Shown: positions 52,061 through 62,391, counted from the first letter of the stretch. The stretch: DNA of 64,000 nt from Phycisphaerae bacterium (GCA_028714255.1 JAQTMR010000002.1:1-64000), one strand, 5' to 3'. Program-made: numbers and translations. Notes: generated from the letters alone by a model not told the origin.

Positions 52061-52780
52061 ATGAAAATAAAAAAGCTGCATAACTGGAACCTGTCTTATT
52101 CTCAGGCGATAGCCTTGCAGAAAAGCTTATGCAGGAAGGTGCAACTGATTGAATTGAAAAAACGGCCCAAAACCGTCGCCGGCATCGATTGTGCCTTCAG
52201 CATGGATAAGAAAAGAATCATTGCGTGCGTCGTCCTTTTGAAGCTGCCGGATTTCGAACTAATAGAAACAAAAAACGCCGTGCAGGACCTTACATTTCCT
52301 TATATCCCGGGTCTGCTTTCCTTCCGCGAAGCTCCCGTTGCAATCGCCGCTGTCAAAAAATTAAAAAATGAGCCGGACGCATTTCTTATCGACGGCCAGG
52401 GCACCGCTCATCCCCGCCGATTCGGACTGGCTTGTCACCTGGGATTGTTTTTTGATAAACCAACTATCGGCTGTGCAAAAAGCAGATTAACCGGCTATTT
52501 TGAAAATCCGCCCCCTGAAAAAGGCTCATATACTTTATTGAAGGATAAAAAAAGCTCAAAGTGCGATACGAGCGACAAGCGACAAGTAACGAGCGACGAA
52601 ATAATCGGCGCAGTAGTCAGAACGCGCACTAATATCAAGCCTGTTTTTGTTTCCGCAGGCAATAAGTGCCTGCTGAAAGATGCGATAAAAATTACACTCG
52701 ACTGCATAACTAAATACCGCATCCCCGAACCTGCCCGCCTGGCACACCAGATGGTTAGCGAGCTAAAGCTAAAAACCTGA
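52061..52780 (+). CDS. nfi: Endonuclease V
   Basis: A 239-aa repair nuclease for deaminated purines. Catalytic regions AGIDCAFS, FPYIPGLLSFREAP and FLIDGQGTAHPRRFGLACHLG are canonical, followed by IGCAKSRLTG and GAVVRTRTNIKPVFVSAGN. ATG 52061 has AGGAAGT upstream; an earlier in-frame ATG (52025) lacks homology. Residues about 169-180 (CDTSDKRQVTSDE) come from an in-frame 7-nt-period repeat (52565-52600) lying in a surface-loop position before IIGAVVRTR. Together with uvrA it forms a repair pair. Confidence 0.93.
   Translation: MKIKKLHNWNLSYSQAIALQKSLCRKVQLIELKKRPKTVAGIDCAFSMDKKRIIACVVLLKLPDFELIETKNAVQDLTFPYIPGLLSFREAPVAIAAVKKLKNEPDAFLIDGQGTAHPRRFGLACHLGLFFDKPTIGCAKSRLTGYFENPPPEKGSYTLLKDKKSSKCDTSDKRQVTSDEIIGAVVRTRTNIKPVFVSAGNKCLLKDAIKITLDCITKYRIPEPARLAHQMVSELKLKT
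52565..52600. repeat. 7-nt-period repeat inside nfi
   Basis: ACGAGCG (52568), ACAAGCG, ACAAGTA, ACGAGCG, ACGAA: five consecutive heptads, preceded by GAT. Same family as 27220-27254 in coaB. Confidence 0.85.
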
Positions 52781-52796
52781 CCGAATTCGCCCGCTT

Positions 52797-53390
52797 TTAT
52801 TTGTCGGAAACAACCTTGGCCGATTTTATCACTACCGGCTCTACGGGTACGTCGCCATGCGGGCCTTTTTGTCCCGTTTTAACAGCCGCTATTTTATCGA
52901 CCGTCTCTAACCCATCGACTACTTTTCCAAACACGGCATATCCCGGATTGCCGGGTCCCGAATAATTTAGAAAATCATTGTTCTTATGATTGATAAAAAA
53001 CTGACTGGTAGCGCTGTTCGGATTATTCGTTCGGGCCATTGCGATAGTGCCCCTGTCGTTCTTCAGGCCGTTATTTGCCTCGTTGGCAATGGGCGGATGT
53101 GTTTTCTTCTCTGCCATATCGGGCGTAAATCCGCCGCCTTGTATCATAAAGTTCGGTATCACCCTGTGAAATATCGTCCCGTCAAAGAAACCTTCCTCGA
53201 CATACTCAAGGAAATTCTTGACCGTAACCGGCGCCGCCTTCTCATCAAGTTCAATAACAATATCACCCATAGTTGTTTCGAGCTTTACTTTCTTTGGCTT
53301 TGCATCCATTTGCTTGGGCTCCTCAGTTTTTGCAGTAACGACAGTTAAAATTGTCACCGACAGTAGAAGAAATAAAATTTTGCGAACCAT
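52797..53390 (-). CDS. Exported cyclophilin-type peptidyl-prolyl isomerase
   Basis: A 197-aa protein. A signal peptide ([18 protein letters not shown]) precedes a cyclophilin domain: [41 protein letters not shown] (catalytic FHRV/FMIQGG). It continues with [22 protein letters not shown] and [18 protein letters not shown]. It would assist protein folding outside the cytoplasm, consistent with the outer-membrane biogenesis genes upstream. Confidence 0.93.
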   Translation of the reverse strand: MVRKILFLLLSVTILTVVTAKTEEPKQMDAKPKKVKLETTMGDIVIELDEKAAPVTVKNFLEYVEEGFFDGTIFHRVIPNFMIQGGGFTPDMAEKKTHPPIANEANNGLKNDRGTIAMARTNNPNSATSQFFINHKNNDFLNYSGPGNPGYAVFGKVVDGLETVDKIAAVKTGQKGPHGDVPVEPVVIKSAKVVSDK

Positions 53391-53420
53391 AAATCCTCCA
53401 ACAAAAAAGTTTGCGATTTT

Positions 53421-54428
53421 TTAATCCCACTTATGTTTTTTAATACAAGCAAGAATCATCTCGGCACATTCAAGCGCCGCCAGGCCCTGCTCGGCGCTGA
53501 CTTCAGGCGTTAAGCCTTTATCTGCCACCGCCTCTAAGAAGGATTCCTGCTCGAGACGCAACGGCTCCTTGTCATCTATCTGCAACTTCTCATAATGAAC
53601 CAGCTTTGTCCAGTCGGTCCTCAACAAATCAAATGTCCCGCCGTTTTTAAGCTGACGGATTTTATTTATCAGTTCGATGTTGTCGGTGTCGGCCTTTATA
53701 ATCGTGCCGGTCTTTCCGAAATAATCCAGGCTCAGATACGCCTGCCTGCTGAAGACCCTGACTTTCCGCTCGGTTTTAAGCGCAAGCCTCGAAGCGGTAA
53801 CATTTGCGATACAGCCGTTCTCGAAAACTATCCTCGCATTGCAAATGTCCTCTTTGTCCGGGTCAATAACACCTATACCGACGGCTTCGACCCTTTCCAC
53901 CTTGCTCGCCGCCAGAGACAAAATGATGTCGATGTCGTGAATCATCACATCCAGCACAACTCCGATATCAGTCGAACGGAAAGGATACGGACTGATACGG
54001 GTGGACTCGATAAATCTCGGCGAAATCTCAAGCCGCTTTAGCGCCTGAACGACGGGATTGCACCGTTCGGAATGGCCGACCGCGGCGACAACACCCCGAT
54101 TTTTCGCAAGCTCCACAATCTCCCTGCCCTGGCCCGCGTCAGAGGCCAACGGCTTTTCTATCATCACCGCAATACCGTTCTCGATGAAAAGCTTCGCCAA
54201 CTCATAGTGCGAAATCGTCGGCGTTGATATCGTTACCGCATCGACCTTACCCAATAACTCGGAGCACTCGGCAAGCGCATCGCAGCGGTATTTCCTCGCG
54301 AGCTTCTTGGCCTTACTTACATCCGTATCAACGACAGCTGCCAACTCACTTTGCGGCAGGCTGTTATAGACCTTCGCGTGTATCGCCCCCATTTTACCGG
54401 CGCCTATAACGGCAGTACGTATTTTCAT
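53421..54428 (-). CDS. Gfo/Idh/MocA oxidoreductase, GnnA-like
   Basis: A 335-aa NAD-dependent oxidoreductase. Rossmann motif VIGAGKMGAIHAKVY, MIEKPLA (EKP motif) and a C-terminal domain with DIGVVLDVMIHDIDIILSL. The position 42 bp after lpxA matches gnnA of Acidithiobacillus and Leptospira. There GnnA oxidises the 3-OH of UDP-GlcNAc so that lipid A can be built on a 2,3-diamino sugar. The partner aminotransferase gnnB is not in the window. Gene symbol withheld because the assignment rests on context. Confidence 0.75.
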   Translation of the reverse strand: MKIRTAVIGAGKMGAIHAKVYNSLPQSELAAVVDTDVSKAKKLARKYRCDALAECSELLGKVDAVTISTPTISHYELAKLFIENGIAVMIEKPLASDAGQGREIVELAKNRGVVAAVGHSERCNPVVQALKRLEISPRFIESTRISPYPFRSTDIGVVLDVMIHDIDIILSLAASKVERVEAVGIGVIDPDKEDICNARIVFENGCIANVTASRLALKTERKVRVFSRQAYLSLDYFGKTGTIIKADTDNIELINKIRQLKNGGTFDLLRTDWTKLVHYEKLQIDDKEPLRLEQESFLEAVADKGLTPEVSAEQGLAALECAEMILACIKKHKWD

Positions 54429-54470
54429 ATATGGTATATCTCTTAAGAAGACAGGGCTTTGCGCCCTCTG

Positions 54471-55298
54471 TCACCTGAATTTCTCGAGGTATCTGCCGAA
54501 CCGTTGTTCGCTGCTCCTGATTATCGCTTCGAGCATAGCCCGAACGTTCTCATCCAGCCCATCCTCCTGCTCTCCCGTAAGGGATGCCTCACGGTACATC
54601 GCTTTGGCATTCTCAAGAAGCGCTCCGCCCTTACGATAAAGTTTTCTGTATGCCTCGTCTATTTTCTTCTGCTGCTGTTCGCTCAACCCGGCCCTGGCCA
54701 GCCCGCGTTTATTAACGCCGCGAACCGTAGGCGGATAATGACCGCTTACAATAAGAAAAGGCGGAACGTCTTTATTAATCCCGGCGAGACCGGCGGCATA
54801 ACACCACTTGCCGACGGTTACGAACTGATGCAGCAAAACCACGCCGCTAAGCCATACTCCCGTTTCTATCCTGCAATGCCCGCTAACCTGAACATAGTTG
54901 CTCATAACAACTTTGTCTTCGATGATGCAGTCGTGCCCGATGTGCACTCCAATCATAATCAGATTATTATTTCCTATTTTCGTAACCACGCCATGATGAA
55001 TACTCGGATGAATTGTTACCTGCTCTCGAATGACGTTGTTATCGCCTATGACAAGCCTGCCGACCTTGTCACCGGCCTTCAGACTCAGCAGTTGCGGACT
55101 GCCGCCTATCGCACAATTGGGAAAAAAGTGATTGTTCTGGCCGATATCGACGCCTTTACTGATTATCACATTAGCATCGAGTATTGTCCCGGCGCCAATC
55201 GAAACATCGCCATCGACAACACAATTAGGCCCGATTACAACGCCCTCAGCCAAACGGGCTTGCTTATCAACTACCGCACTGGGATGCACCTGAACCAT
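54471..55298 (-). CDS. lpxA: Acyl-ACP--UDP-N-acetylglucosamine O-acyltransferase
   Basis: A 275-aa left-handed beta-helix enzyme for the first lipid A step. Hexapeptide repeats start at VHPSAVVDKQARLAEGVVIGPNCVV. The catalytic-His region reads MIGVHIGHDCIIEDK, and NNVIREQVTIHPS and GLNKRGL-like GVNKRGLARAGLS are typical of LpxA. ATG 55298 has AGGAG 12 nt upstream; homology starts at once. Downstream is a GnnA-like gene, which may mean a 3-aminated substrate. Confidence 0.92.
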   Translation of the reverse strand: MVQVHPSAVVDKQARLAEGVVIGPNCVVDGDVSIGAGTILDANVIISKGVDIGQNNHFFPNCAIGGSPQLLSLKAGDKVGRLVIGDNNVIREQVTIHPSIHHGVVTKIGNNNLIMIGVHIGHDCIIEDKVVMSNYVQVSGHCRIETGVWLSGVVLLHQFVTVGKWCYAAGLAGINKDVPPFLIVSGHYPPTVRGVNKRGLARAGLSEQQQKKIDEAYRKLYRKGGALLENAKAMYREASLTGEQEDGLDENVRAMLEAIIRSSEQRFGRYLEKFR

Positions 55299-55343
55299 TC
55301 CGTATTTCAACTCCTATATCTAACCTGGTTTCTATATCAGGAA

Positions 55344-56654
55344 CTACACTTTATCTTCATCTACAAGCATAAACATAATTTGCGCTTCAGCAACCAGCGT
55401 TTTGCCTACCATCGCCTTACACCGGCATTGCGCCGTTCTTTTTCTCATTCTAATTGTCTCAGCAATAAGGACGAGCTGGTCGCCGGGGACAACCGGCTTG
55501 CGCAATTTAACGCCATCCATACCCAAAAGCACCGCTAATTTACCGGCATGTTCCAGTTTCTGCGCGAACAGCAGGCCAGAGACCTGCGCCATCGCCTCTA
55601 CGATGAGAACGCCCGGCATAATGGGTGTCCCCGGAAAATGCCCCTGGAAAAACTGCTCATTGAAGCTTACATTCTTTATCCCCGTTATTCGCGTATCACC
55701 CTCGATACCAATAACCTTGTCCACCAGCAAAAACGGATACCTGTGCGGAAGAATCCTGGCAATTTGCCGAATATCCAAAAGCGCGTCAGTTCCGAGTTTC
55801 GCCATGCGCTCCTGCCGCTCGGCCGCTTCATACAGTTTTCTCACAAGCTGCTGGTTTAACGAATGCCCGCTCTTATAGGCCACCACCCTGCCCTTAACTG
55901 CACGCCCGAGCAGCATGAGGTCGCCAATCAAATCAACAATTTTGTGCCTGGCGCACTCGTTGGGAAACCTGAAACTGTTTTTAATCGGGCCGTCCGAGTT
56001 GATAACCAAAATGTCACGGGGGCTAAGGTGTGTCCCTATTCCGCGAGCCTGGAGCTGCATCGCCTCCGCCTCGGACAAAAAAGTCCGGGCAGGCGCAAGA
56101 TTTCTCTCAAAACCATCCGGAGTCACCCGACAACTGAAAACCTGCCTGCCAATACCTGTATGGCCGCCGTAATCCAGGTCGTAGGTAATATTCAAACCGT
56201 CATCCGCGTATGGCAGAGCGTATATCGACGCGTCACCAGAGGCAATAGTTATCGGCTCGCTAATAACAAATTCTTTACGCGGCTCCGCCTGCTCAACCAG
56301 CCCGGCACGCTTGAGAACTTTGAAATACTCGGCGCTGCTGCAGTCCGAAGCCGGCATTTCCGGGCCGCTGACTTCAATTATCAGATTATCTATCTCCAGC
56401 GCGCTCACCGCCGACAGACAATGCTCGACCGTCTCTATGCTCACCGAACCTTTTTTTAATGCCGTGCGCCTGCCGCGCTCGGCAACATTTGTAATAACCG
56501 CGCCCATCCGCACCGGCTCGGCAACGTCGGTCCGAACAAAAACCACTCCGCTGTCAGCGAGGGCGGGGCGAAAAACAACTTTCGCCTCCTTGCCGCCAAA
56601 CATGCCTTTGCCGGACACCTTCGCTTCACTTTTTATTGTTTTCTGCTGCTTCAA
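55344..56654 (-). CDS. LpxC-FabZ fusion: UDP-3-O-acyl-GlcNAc deacetylase / 3-hydroxyacyl-ACP dehydratase
   Basis: A 436-aa protein. LpxC occupies residues 1 to about 280, with zinc-binding [17 protein letters not shown] and catalytic GHSLNQQLV. FabZ occupies about 290-436, with [15 protein letters not shown] and the active-site [24 protein letters not shown]. This LpxC-FabZ fusion is known in Bacteroidetes and relatives. It links lipid A commitment and fatty-acid supply. The start overlaps lpxD by 29 bp, so translation is coupled. Confidence 0.93.
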   Translation of the reverse strand: MKQQKTIKSEAKVSGKGMFGGKEAKVVFRPALADSGVVFVRTDVAEPVRMGAVITNVAERGRRTALKKGSVSIETVEHCLSAVSALEIDNLIIEVSGPEMPASDCSSAEYFKVLKRAGLVEQAEPRKEFVISEPITIASGDASIYALPYADDGLNITYDLDYGGHTGIGRQVFSCRVTPDGFERNLAPARTFLSEAEAMQLQARGIGTHLSPRDILVINSDGPIKNSFRFPNECARHKIVDLIGDLMLLGRAVKGRVVAYKSGHSLNQQLVRKLYEAAERQERMAKLGTDALLDIRQIARILPHRYPFLLVDKVIGIEGDTRITGIKNVSFNEQFFQGHFPGTPIMPGVLIVEAMAQVSGLLFAQKLEHAGKLAVLLGMDGVKLRKPVVPGDQLVLIAETIRMRKRTAQCRCKAMVGKTLVAEAQIMFMLVDEDKV

Positions 56655-57666
56655 GTATTTCCATCCTCTTATGCAGTTGCTTGAGCGACTCAGCCATTTT
56701 CGGCAGACGCTTCATCAAACCGAATACCTTCATCGCGTCTCTAATATCCATCGCAGGCGAGCCGAGCAATTTTTCGCCGGGTTCGGTGCCGCTCATAACA
56801 CCGGCCTGAGCGCCAATCATAGTGCCGGCTCCTATCTCTATATTATCCACCAGCCCAACCTGACCGGCCAACACGGCGCCGTCGCCGATTTTGCAGCTGC
56901 CGGAGACGCCTACCTGCGAGACTATCAGGCAGCATTTGCCTATTACCGCATTATGCGCAATCTGCACAAGGTTATCTATTTTTGTCCCTGCTCCGATTAT
57001 GGTATTTCCGAACTTCGCCCTGTCAACGCAGGTGCCGGCTCCTATCTCGACGAAGTCCTCTATCACTACTCCGCCGTTATGCGGAATAAGTTTATGGCTG
57101 CCGTCGATAAATGAATAGCCGAAGCCCGTCGAGCCGATAGTGGCGTTGGCCTGAATAATAACATTGTTGCCGATTGTGCAGTTGTGATAAACAACGACGT
57201 TGCCGTCGAGCCGGCAGTTTTCCCCTATTCTCGAACTCTCACCTATTTTGCAGCCGGCGGCGATTACGCTGTTCTCGCCAATTTCGACTCCGTCGTCGAT
57301 TACAACGCCCGCCCCGACGGAAACGCCCTTGGCGATTTTTACATTCTGCCCCAACTTCGCCGTCGGGTCAATTCCCTCAGCCGCCGCTTTCAATTTGGGC
57401 GCAAAAATATTCAATACCTCTATCAGCGCAGCATCGACATTTTTAACGACTAATTGCGGCCTGCCCAGACCCTCAACACGCTTGGCGACAATGACCGCCC
57501 CGGCCTGTGACTTTTTGAGTAGAGGTATGTGTTTGTCATTTGCAACAAAAGTAACCTCGCCCGGCCCGGCGGTCTTTACCGCCCCAACAGCGATTATCTC
57601 GCCGGAACCCTCGCCCGTCAATTCAGCGCCAATCCGCTCAGCCAATTCTGCAACCGTCAATTTCAT
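56626..57666 (-). CDS. lpxD: UDP-3-O-acylglucosamine N-acyltransferase
   Basis: A 346-aa enzyme. The N-terminal uridine-binding domain ([43 protein letters not shown]) is followed by a hexapeptide beta-helix from about residue 105. The catalytic-His segment reads [25 protein letters not shown]-terminal helix ([27 protein letters not shown]) completes the family pattern. Transfers the second hydroxyacyl chain to lipid A. Overlaps lpxC/fabZ. Confidence 0.95.
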   Translation of the reverse strand: MKLTVAELAERIGAELTGEGSGEIIAVGAVKTAGPGEVTFVANDKHIPLLKKSQAGAVIVAKRVEGLGRPQLVVKNVDAALIEVLNIFAPKLKAAAEGIDPTAKLGQNVKIAKGVSVGAGVVIDDGVEIGENSVIAAGCKIGESSRIGENCRLDGNVVVYHNCTIGNNVIIQANATIGSTGFGYSFIDGSHKLIPHNGGVVIEDFVEIGAGTCVDRAKFGNTIIGAGTKIDNLVQIAHNAVIGKCCLIVSQVGVSGSCKIGDGAVLAGQVGLVDNIEIGAGTMIGAQAGVMSGTEPGEKLLGSPAMDIRDAMKVFGLMKRLPKMAESLKQLHKRMEILEAAENNKK

Positions 57667-57715
57667 CCCAAGTCCTTCTATCGGATTCAGTTTTGAGCTT
57701 CAGTTATAGCTCAAC

Positions 57716-58483
57716 TTATTTACCTGCATCCAGCCGGGCTGTTATTTCATTGGTGATATCCAAACAACCGCCGCTATACAGCACTTTCTGCATCCTCATT
57801 GCCAGGCCGATTTCGTTACTGTTTGTCTCGGTAAAATCTATTTCATCCTCCCTAAACACCAAATCCAATCCCTTTTCCTTTGCAATTGCGCTGACTATCC
57901 GCAAGATGTCCTGATAAAGTTCCTTTGTCCACAACTGGTCCTTAAGGTCCATCTGCTGTTTGTAGAACTCCTGTTGAGCCTGATAGCTGGCTTGTTTCTC
58001 GAACAGAGCCTTCGCACGCACCATATAATCACTGCTGTCTTGCCTCAGCGTATTTAGCCCCGCCTTTTCAGCCTCGATTTCCTTCGAAAGCGTCTGCAGT
58101 TCCGCAATCGCCTTGTCCTGTTCGGCAATAGCTCCTTCCCTGTAGGCGGCGCTTCTCCTGCACTCCTGAAAAATCTTCCGAATGCTGACAAACGCAATAT
58201 TCAGCCCGTCACCGGACTGTTGTTTCCGGGCCTGCTTCTTCATTACTTCCTCTGTATCCACAGAAGAGCCCTTACTACCGCCCTGCTTAACTGTATCAAG
58301 CTCGTTCTGCAGGTCTTCTACCTCCTCGGTGAGTTTCTCTACTTTAAGAAGGGCTTTTTTCATATCCGCAGTGGCTTCTTCCGCGCTTTTAGGTTCGCTT
58401 TTGGGTTTGCTGCTCCTGGCGCCGACAACTGCCAGAACTACAATACAAGCCAACACCGCCAGAACAATATGCTTAGTTTTCAT
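57716..58483 (-). CDS. OmpH/Skp-family periplasmic chaperone
   Basis: A 255-aa protein. An N-terminal signal/transmembrane segment (HIVLAVLACIVVLAVVGA) is followed by a coiled coil (KKALLKVEKLTEEVEDLQNELDTVK). The OmpH domain follows: IAFVSIRKIFQECRRSAAYREGAIAEQDKAIAELQTLSKEIEAEKAGL, then helical arms and IVSAIAKEKGLDLVFREDEI. The extra N-terminal coiled coil makes it longer than E. coli Skp. Lying between bamA and lpxD is the classical skp position. Confidence 0.9.
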   Translation of the reverse strand: MKTKHIVLAVLACIVVLAVVGARSSKPKSEPKSAEEATADMKKALLKVEKLTEEVEDLQNELDTVKQGGSKGSSVDTEEVMKKQARKQQSGDGLNIAFVSIRKIFQECRRSAAYREGAIAEQDKAIAELQTLSKEIEAEKAGLNTLRQDSSDYMVRAKALFEKQASYQAQQEFYKQQMDLKDQLWTKELYQDILRIVSAIAKEKGLDLVFREDEIDFTETNSNEIGLAMRMQKVLYSGGCLDITNEITARLDAGK

Positions 58484-58522
58484 AATCTGAACCTTTCTAT
58501 ACTTTAACTGCTTGTTGAAATT

Positions 58523-60859
58523 TTAAAACATTCTGCCCACGGAAAAACTGAAAATCTGCGTATCGTCATCGCCGTCTTTCATAAGAGGTGCGGCAATCTC
58601 CAGCCTCATCGGAACAGGCCCAAACCATTGAGGTATCAATATCTGTATTCCTGTACCCACCGACGCTCGATATCCTCCCGAATCAATCATCCCGCTGTCG
58701 ATAAAAAACATCGCTGCGAATGTATCGCTCGACAAAGGCACGGTTACCTCGGCATTGGCCAGAAGTATCCAGTCGCTGCCCACTGGGTCATTGCCAGGAC
58801 CGCTTCTGGTGCTCACGCCACGGTACTCGAAACCTCTGATGCCGTAAGCGCCCGTGCCGCCGCCATAAAATTTCTCAAAGGGTGGCGCATCTCCTATCAC
58901 AGAAGCCGCAAGCAGTTTAGTTGCCAGAATCGTCTTGCGGTCGGCCAAATCCATAGAGAGCGTCCGGTAACGCCTGTAAACACCGCTTAATACCCCGAAA
59001 GTGTGGTCGCCGGCAACTTGTTCGTAACCAACGTTAAAACTATAACCCTTGCTCGGATTAAGCCTGTCATCGGTAAGGTCCCTTCCGGCGCCAATCCTGA
59101 CCCCCATAAGAATATTGTCGCCTTTAACAGACTCTATTTCCCTGGGAGCATCGTAATCGAGATTATCAATTCGAACCCTTTCCATCCTAACGCCGATATT
59201 TCTGCGCCAGCGGTTTCTGTATCGCTTCTCGAACCCTACGTATCCCTTCAACCTGTCTTCGTCATAGCATTCCCTGTCTCTCATCCAGCTTGAACCGCCC
59301 ACATCAAAAGAAATAGGTTTATTTAGAAAGTACGGCTCGGTAAAACTAACTGAATATTCACTGACTTCTGTTCCCGGCTGCAGAGAAATCTTCAAACTTT
59401 GCCCCGCGCCCTTGAATGCTTGTCCCGTAATAAGCTCGCTAAGGCTTTCAGGCCTATCGCTGATGTCGAAATTCCGCTGCTCAAAAACTATCTGGCCTAC
59501 AGCGCCGCTGTCGCTCGTTACGCCGGCGCCGAGCATAATCATGCCGGTCTGGCCTTCAATAATGCTCACATCTGCGTCCCTCTGGCCGGCCGACTCACCA
59601 CGGGGTGTAATCGTCGCCGACTCGGTTACCGCCATTCCTTTTACCTCTTTCTCCAGTTCACCGCTTCCGTCCCCGCGAGCTATATCGGCGTTGTACCACT
59701 CCCCGGGCAGAAATCCGTATTCATTCAGCACCCGCCGAACAACTTTATCCTGCGTCTGTTCGTTGCCGGTTATATTAATCCGCCCGATGCGAAAACGCTC
59801 TCCCTCTGTTATCGCAAATTGAACGTCAACCTTATCCTCGGAAATAAAATTGATGCCTCGCTCAATCCGTACATAAATAAAACCGCTTTCGCGGTAACGC
59901 TTAAGCAGTGATTCAATCTCCGAAGTAACTCTCTGCTCGTTATAGGTTTGTCTCTCTTCTAATTTTGAGCCGGTTCGCAATTGTTCCGTATTGAAGTGTT
60001 TATTCCCTGTGATAACAACCCTCTCAATGGTATAGGCTTGCCCCTCGGAAATTTTGAAGGTGACACGAATCTTGCTCTTGTCCGTGGTAAACTCAGGCTC
60101 GGCCGTTATATCAACGCCCAAAAAACCGTTCCTGTAATAAATATTCTGCATGGCCGTGATGTCCTTGTCTATTTTCTCTTCGGTATAATAGCTCGGCAAA
60201 ACTAACCACGCCTTGTTGCGGGTCTTTACAACCCCTTTAAGCGACCTGGTTTTCAGGGCCTTATTGCCTTTGAATTTCACCGATGTTATCTTGGCCCTCG
60301 GACCCTCGTCAATCGTATAAACCACCTCCCCGGCGGCCAACTTTCCCGTATCAAGGCTTACCTGGGCAAAAGCAAAACCCTTTTTATGATAATACTCCTC
60401 TATGTCCCTTCTGCCGGTCTCGGCCATAACCGCATCAAGGTAATCCGCTTTCTTAAAGGCCAGTTTACCCTGAAGTGTCTTGTCTTTATACTTACGGTTG
60501 CCGTTGAAAACTATCGATCTGACAATACTCCTCTCGACAACCACAAAAGTCAGTTGGATTTGCCCGTCAGCAACAGCGGTATTGTAATAACTGTATTCGA
60601 CACCCTGCAGTTCAGCTATACGCTTGGCATCCTCGGCGGCAATAGCAGCATCGAACCGCTGACCGACCCTGCTGCGAACCTTCGACAAAATCTTGTCGCT
60701 GTTGATGCTGACGTTGCCTGCTGTGCTGATGCCGCCAATCGCCAAATCGGTATCGACGGCAGGAATACTATTCGGCTCTTCTTCCTCCGAAAGCAGGCAC
60801 GCGGGACTAACCAACAGTAAACAGTAGAGGATGGATAGTAAGTAGTATGACTTTTTCAT
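58523..60859 (-). CDS. bamA: Outer membrane assembly protein BamA
   Basis: A 778-aa protein. A signal peptide (YYLLSILYCLLLVSPA) is followed by POTRA repeats (about residues 45-440), each ending in patterns such as VVERSIVRSIVFNGNRKY and GPRAKITSVKFKGNKAL. A C-terminal Omp85 barrel (about 460-778) contains FYGGGTGAYGIRGFEYRGV (RGF motif) and the terminal Phe signature FSVGRMF. It inserts beta-barrels into the outer membrane. It heads the envelope gene run and lies 57 bp after dnaB. Confidence 0.95.
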   Translation of the reverse strand: MKKSYYLLSILYCLLLVSPACLLSEEEEPNSIPAVDTDLAIGGISTAGNVSINSDKILSKVRSRVGQRFDAAIAAEDAKRIAELQGVEYSYYNTAVADGQIQLTFVVVERSIVRSIVFNGNRKYKDKTLQGKLAFKKADYLDAVMAETGRRDIEEYYHKKGFAFAQVSLDTGKLAAGEVVYTIDEGPRAKITSVKFKGNKALKTRSLKGVVKTRNKAWLVLPSYYTEEKIDKDITAMQNIYYRNGFLGVDITAEPEFTTDKSKIRVTFKISEGQAYTIERVVITGNKHFNTEQLRTGSKLEERQTYNEQRVTSEIESLLKRYRESGFIYVRIERGINFISEDKVDVQFAITEGERFRIGRINITGNEQTQDKVVRRVLNEYGFLPGEWYNADIARGDGSGELEKEVKGMAVTESATITPRGESAGQRDADVSIIEGQTGMIMLGAGVTSDSGAVGQIVFEQRNFDISDRPESLSELITGQAFKGAGQSLKISLQPGTEVSEYSVSFTEPYFLNKPISFDVGGSSWMRDRECYDEDRLKGYVGFEKRYRNRWRRNIGVRMERVRIDNLDYDAPREIESVKGDNILMGVRIGAGRDLTDDRLNPSKGYSFNVGYEQVAGDHTFGVLSGVYRRYRTLSMDLADRKTILATKLLAASVIGDAPPFEKFYGGGTGAYGIRGFEYRGVSTRSGPGNDPVGSDWILLANAEVTVPLSSDTFAAMFFIDSGMIDSGGYRASVGTGIQILIPQWFGPVPMRLEIAAPLMKDGDDDTQIFSFSVGRMF

Positions 60860-60883
60860 CGCTTCCTTTCAACTCAAATCAAA

Positions 60884-60918
60884 GACGTCCTTTGTCCGTT
60901 CTCTTTCGTCCATCGTTA
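60884..60918. repeat. 7-nt-period repeat overlapping the dnaB stop
   Basis: TTTGTCC, GTTCTCT, TTCGTCC and ATCGTTA follow consecutively (reverse strand ACGATGG, ACGAAAG..). The array reaches the dnaB stop codon at 60916-60918 and fills the dnaB-bamA gap. Confidence 0.6.
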
Positions 60919-62391
60919 AAACGGTGACTCACCCCCGCCTTCGGCGGACGCATAAGAGGTATTTTCAAACCGCGTAAATTTCTCCCTGAATACAAGTTCG
61001 ATAGTTCCGGTAGGGCCGTTACGCTGCTTCGCTATTATCACCTCGGCCTTGTTGGTCTGTTCATAACCCTCTTCGCCGCGATGATAATAATCTTCACGGT
61101 GCAGCAGCATAACAACATCGGCATCCTGCTCGATACTGCCGCTTTCCCGCAAATCGCTCATCCTCGGCTTATGGCCCTCTCTGCCTTCAGGAGAGCGGTT
61201 CAACTGGCTAAGAACCACAACAGGAATATTCAACTCGCGCGCGATAGCTTTTAAGTATCTCGATATCGTCGTAATTTCCTGCTGCCGGGATTCAATCCTG
61301 CCCGTCCCCACATGCATCAATTGCAGATAATCCACCATGATGCACCGGATATTGTGTCGGCTTTTTAATCTCCGCGCCTTCGCCCGCAGCTCCAGCGGGG
61401 TCACGGACGCGGTGTCGTCAATAAAAATCGGCGATTCAGACAGCTCTCCGCAGGCCTTAACCAGAGCCTCGTAATGCTCCGTATCCAGCATGCCTTTCCT
61501 GACCCTTTGCGCATCGGTTTCACTGCTGCTGCACAAAAATCTCTCCGCCATCTGCTGCCTGCTTGTCTCTAACGAGAATATCGCAATCGGAGCCTTCTCT
61601 ACCACGCCGATATGCTCGGCAATATTCAATGCCAGGCTCGTCTTTCCCATACTTGGTCTGCCGGCTATGATTATCATCTCCCCGTCCTGCAGGCCGCAGG
61701 TACACTGGTCAAGTTCGAAATAGCCGGTTGGCAAACCGGTTACGTGACTGCCTTCCCGCTTCTCTATGAGCTCATAAGCGCGAACTACCAGGTCCTTTAA
61801 TTCGAAGGCCGAACCGCTTATCTTTTTATCGGTAACGGCAAAAATCTTGCGCTCGGCCTCGTCGAGCTTCTCGCTTGCCTCGCCGTCCCCGCTAAATGCG
61901 TCATTTAAAATATCACCGGCAGCAGCAGCAAGCTCGCGCAAAACCTGTTTATCTTTGACAATCCCCGCGTAATATACCACGTTGGCCGACGAAGGTACGG
62001 AATCCATTATTTTAGCGATGTATTCCACCCCGCCAACTTCCACCAACTGCCCGCGCTTCTCGAGTTCATTGCGAAGAAGCACAACATCGATAGCCCCGCC
62101 CCTGTTTTTCTCGTAAAGCGTAATCAAAGCATCGAATATCATCTGATGCTCGACTCGATAGAAGGCCTCCGCCTTGAGCTGCTCGACAACATCGTTGATA
62201 CACTCCGGGTCGATTATCATCGAACCTAAAACCGCCGCTTCTGCCGCGAGAGATTCCGGCATACTCCTCAACGGCATACTGACCGGGCCCGCACCGGTAT
62301 TGGGTGCGGCAACGCCAACGGCCTCATACTTCCCGGCCCCAGCGACTTTCCCTCGACCCTGCCGAACAGCTTCTTTACCCATTTTGGTCAT
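60916..62391 (-). CDS. dnaB: Replicative DNA helicase DnaB
   Basis: A 491-aa RecA-fold helicase. The N-terminal DnaB_N domain (LRSMPESLAAEAAVLGSMIIDPECINDVVEQL) and linker precede the P-loop IAGRPSMGKTSLALNIAEH. Walker B is in IMVDYLQLMHVG, with QEITTISRYLKAIARELNIPVVVLSQLNR and SGSIEQDADVVMLLHREDYY. ATG 62391 overlaps rplI by 17 bp. The order rplI-dnaB is common across bacteria. Confidence 0.95.
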   Translation of the reverse strand: MTKMGKEAVRQGRGKVAGAGKYEAVGVAAPNTGAGPVSMPLRSMPESLAAEAAVLGSMIIDPECINDVVEQLKAEAFYRVEHQMIFDALITLYEKNRGGAIDVVLLRNELEKRGQLVEVGGVEYIAKIMDSVPSSANVVYYAGIVKDKQVLRELAAAAGDILNDAFSGDGEASEKLDEAERKIFAVTDKKISGSAFELKDLVVRAYELIEKREGSHVTGLPTGYFELDQCTCGLQDGEMIIIAGRPSMGKTSLALNIAEHIGVVEKAPIAIFSLETSRQQMAERFLCSSSETDAQRVRKGMLDTEHYEALVKACGELSESPIFIDDTASVTPLELRAKARRLKSRHNIRCIMVDYLQLMHVGTGRIESRQQEITTISRYLKAIARELNIPVVVLSQLNRSPEGREGHKPRMSDLRESGSIEQDADVVMLLHREDYYHRGEEGYEQTNKAEVIIAKQRNGPTGTIELVFREKFTRFENTSYASAEGGGESPF

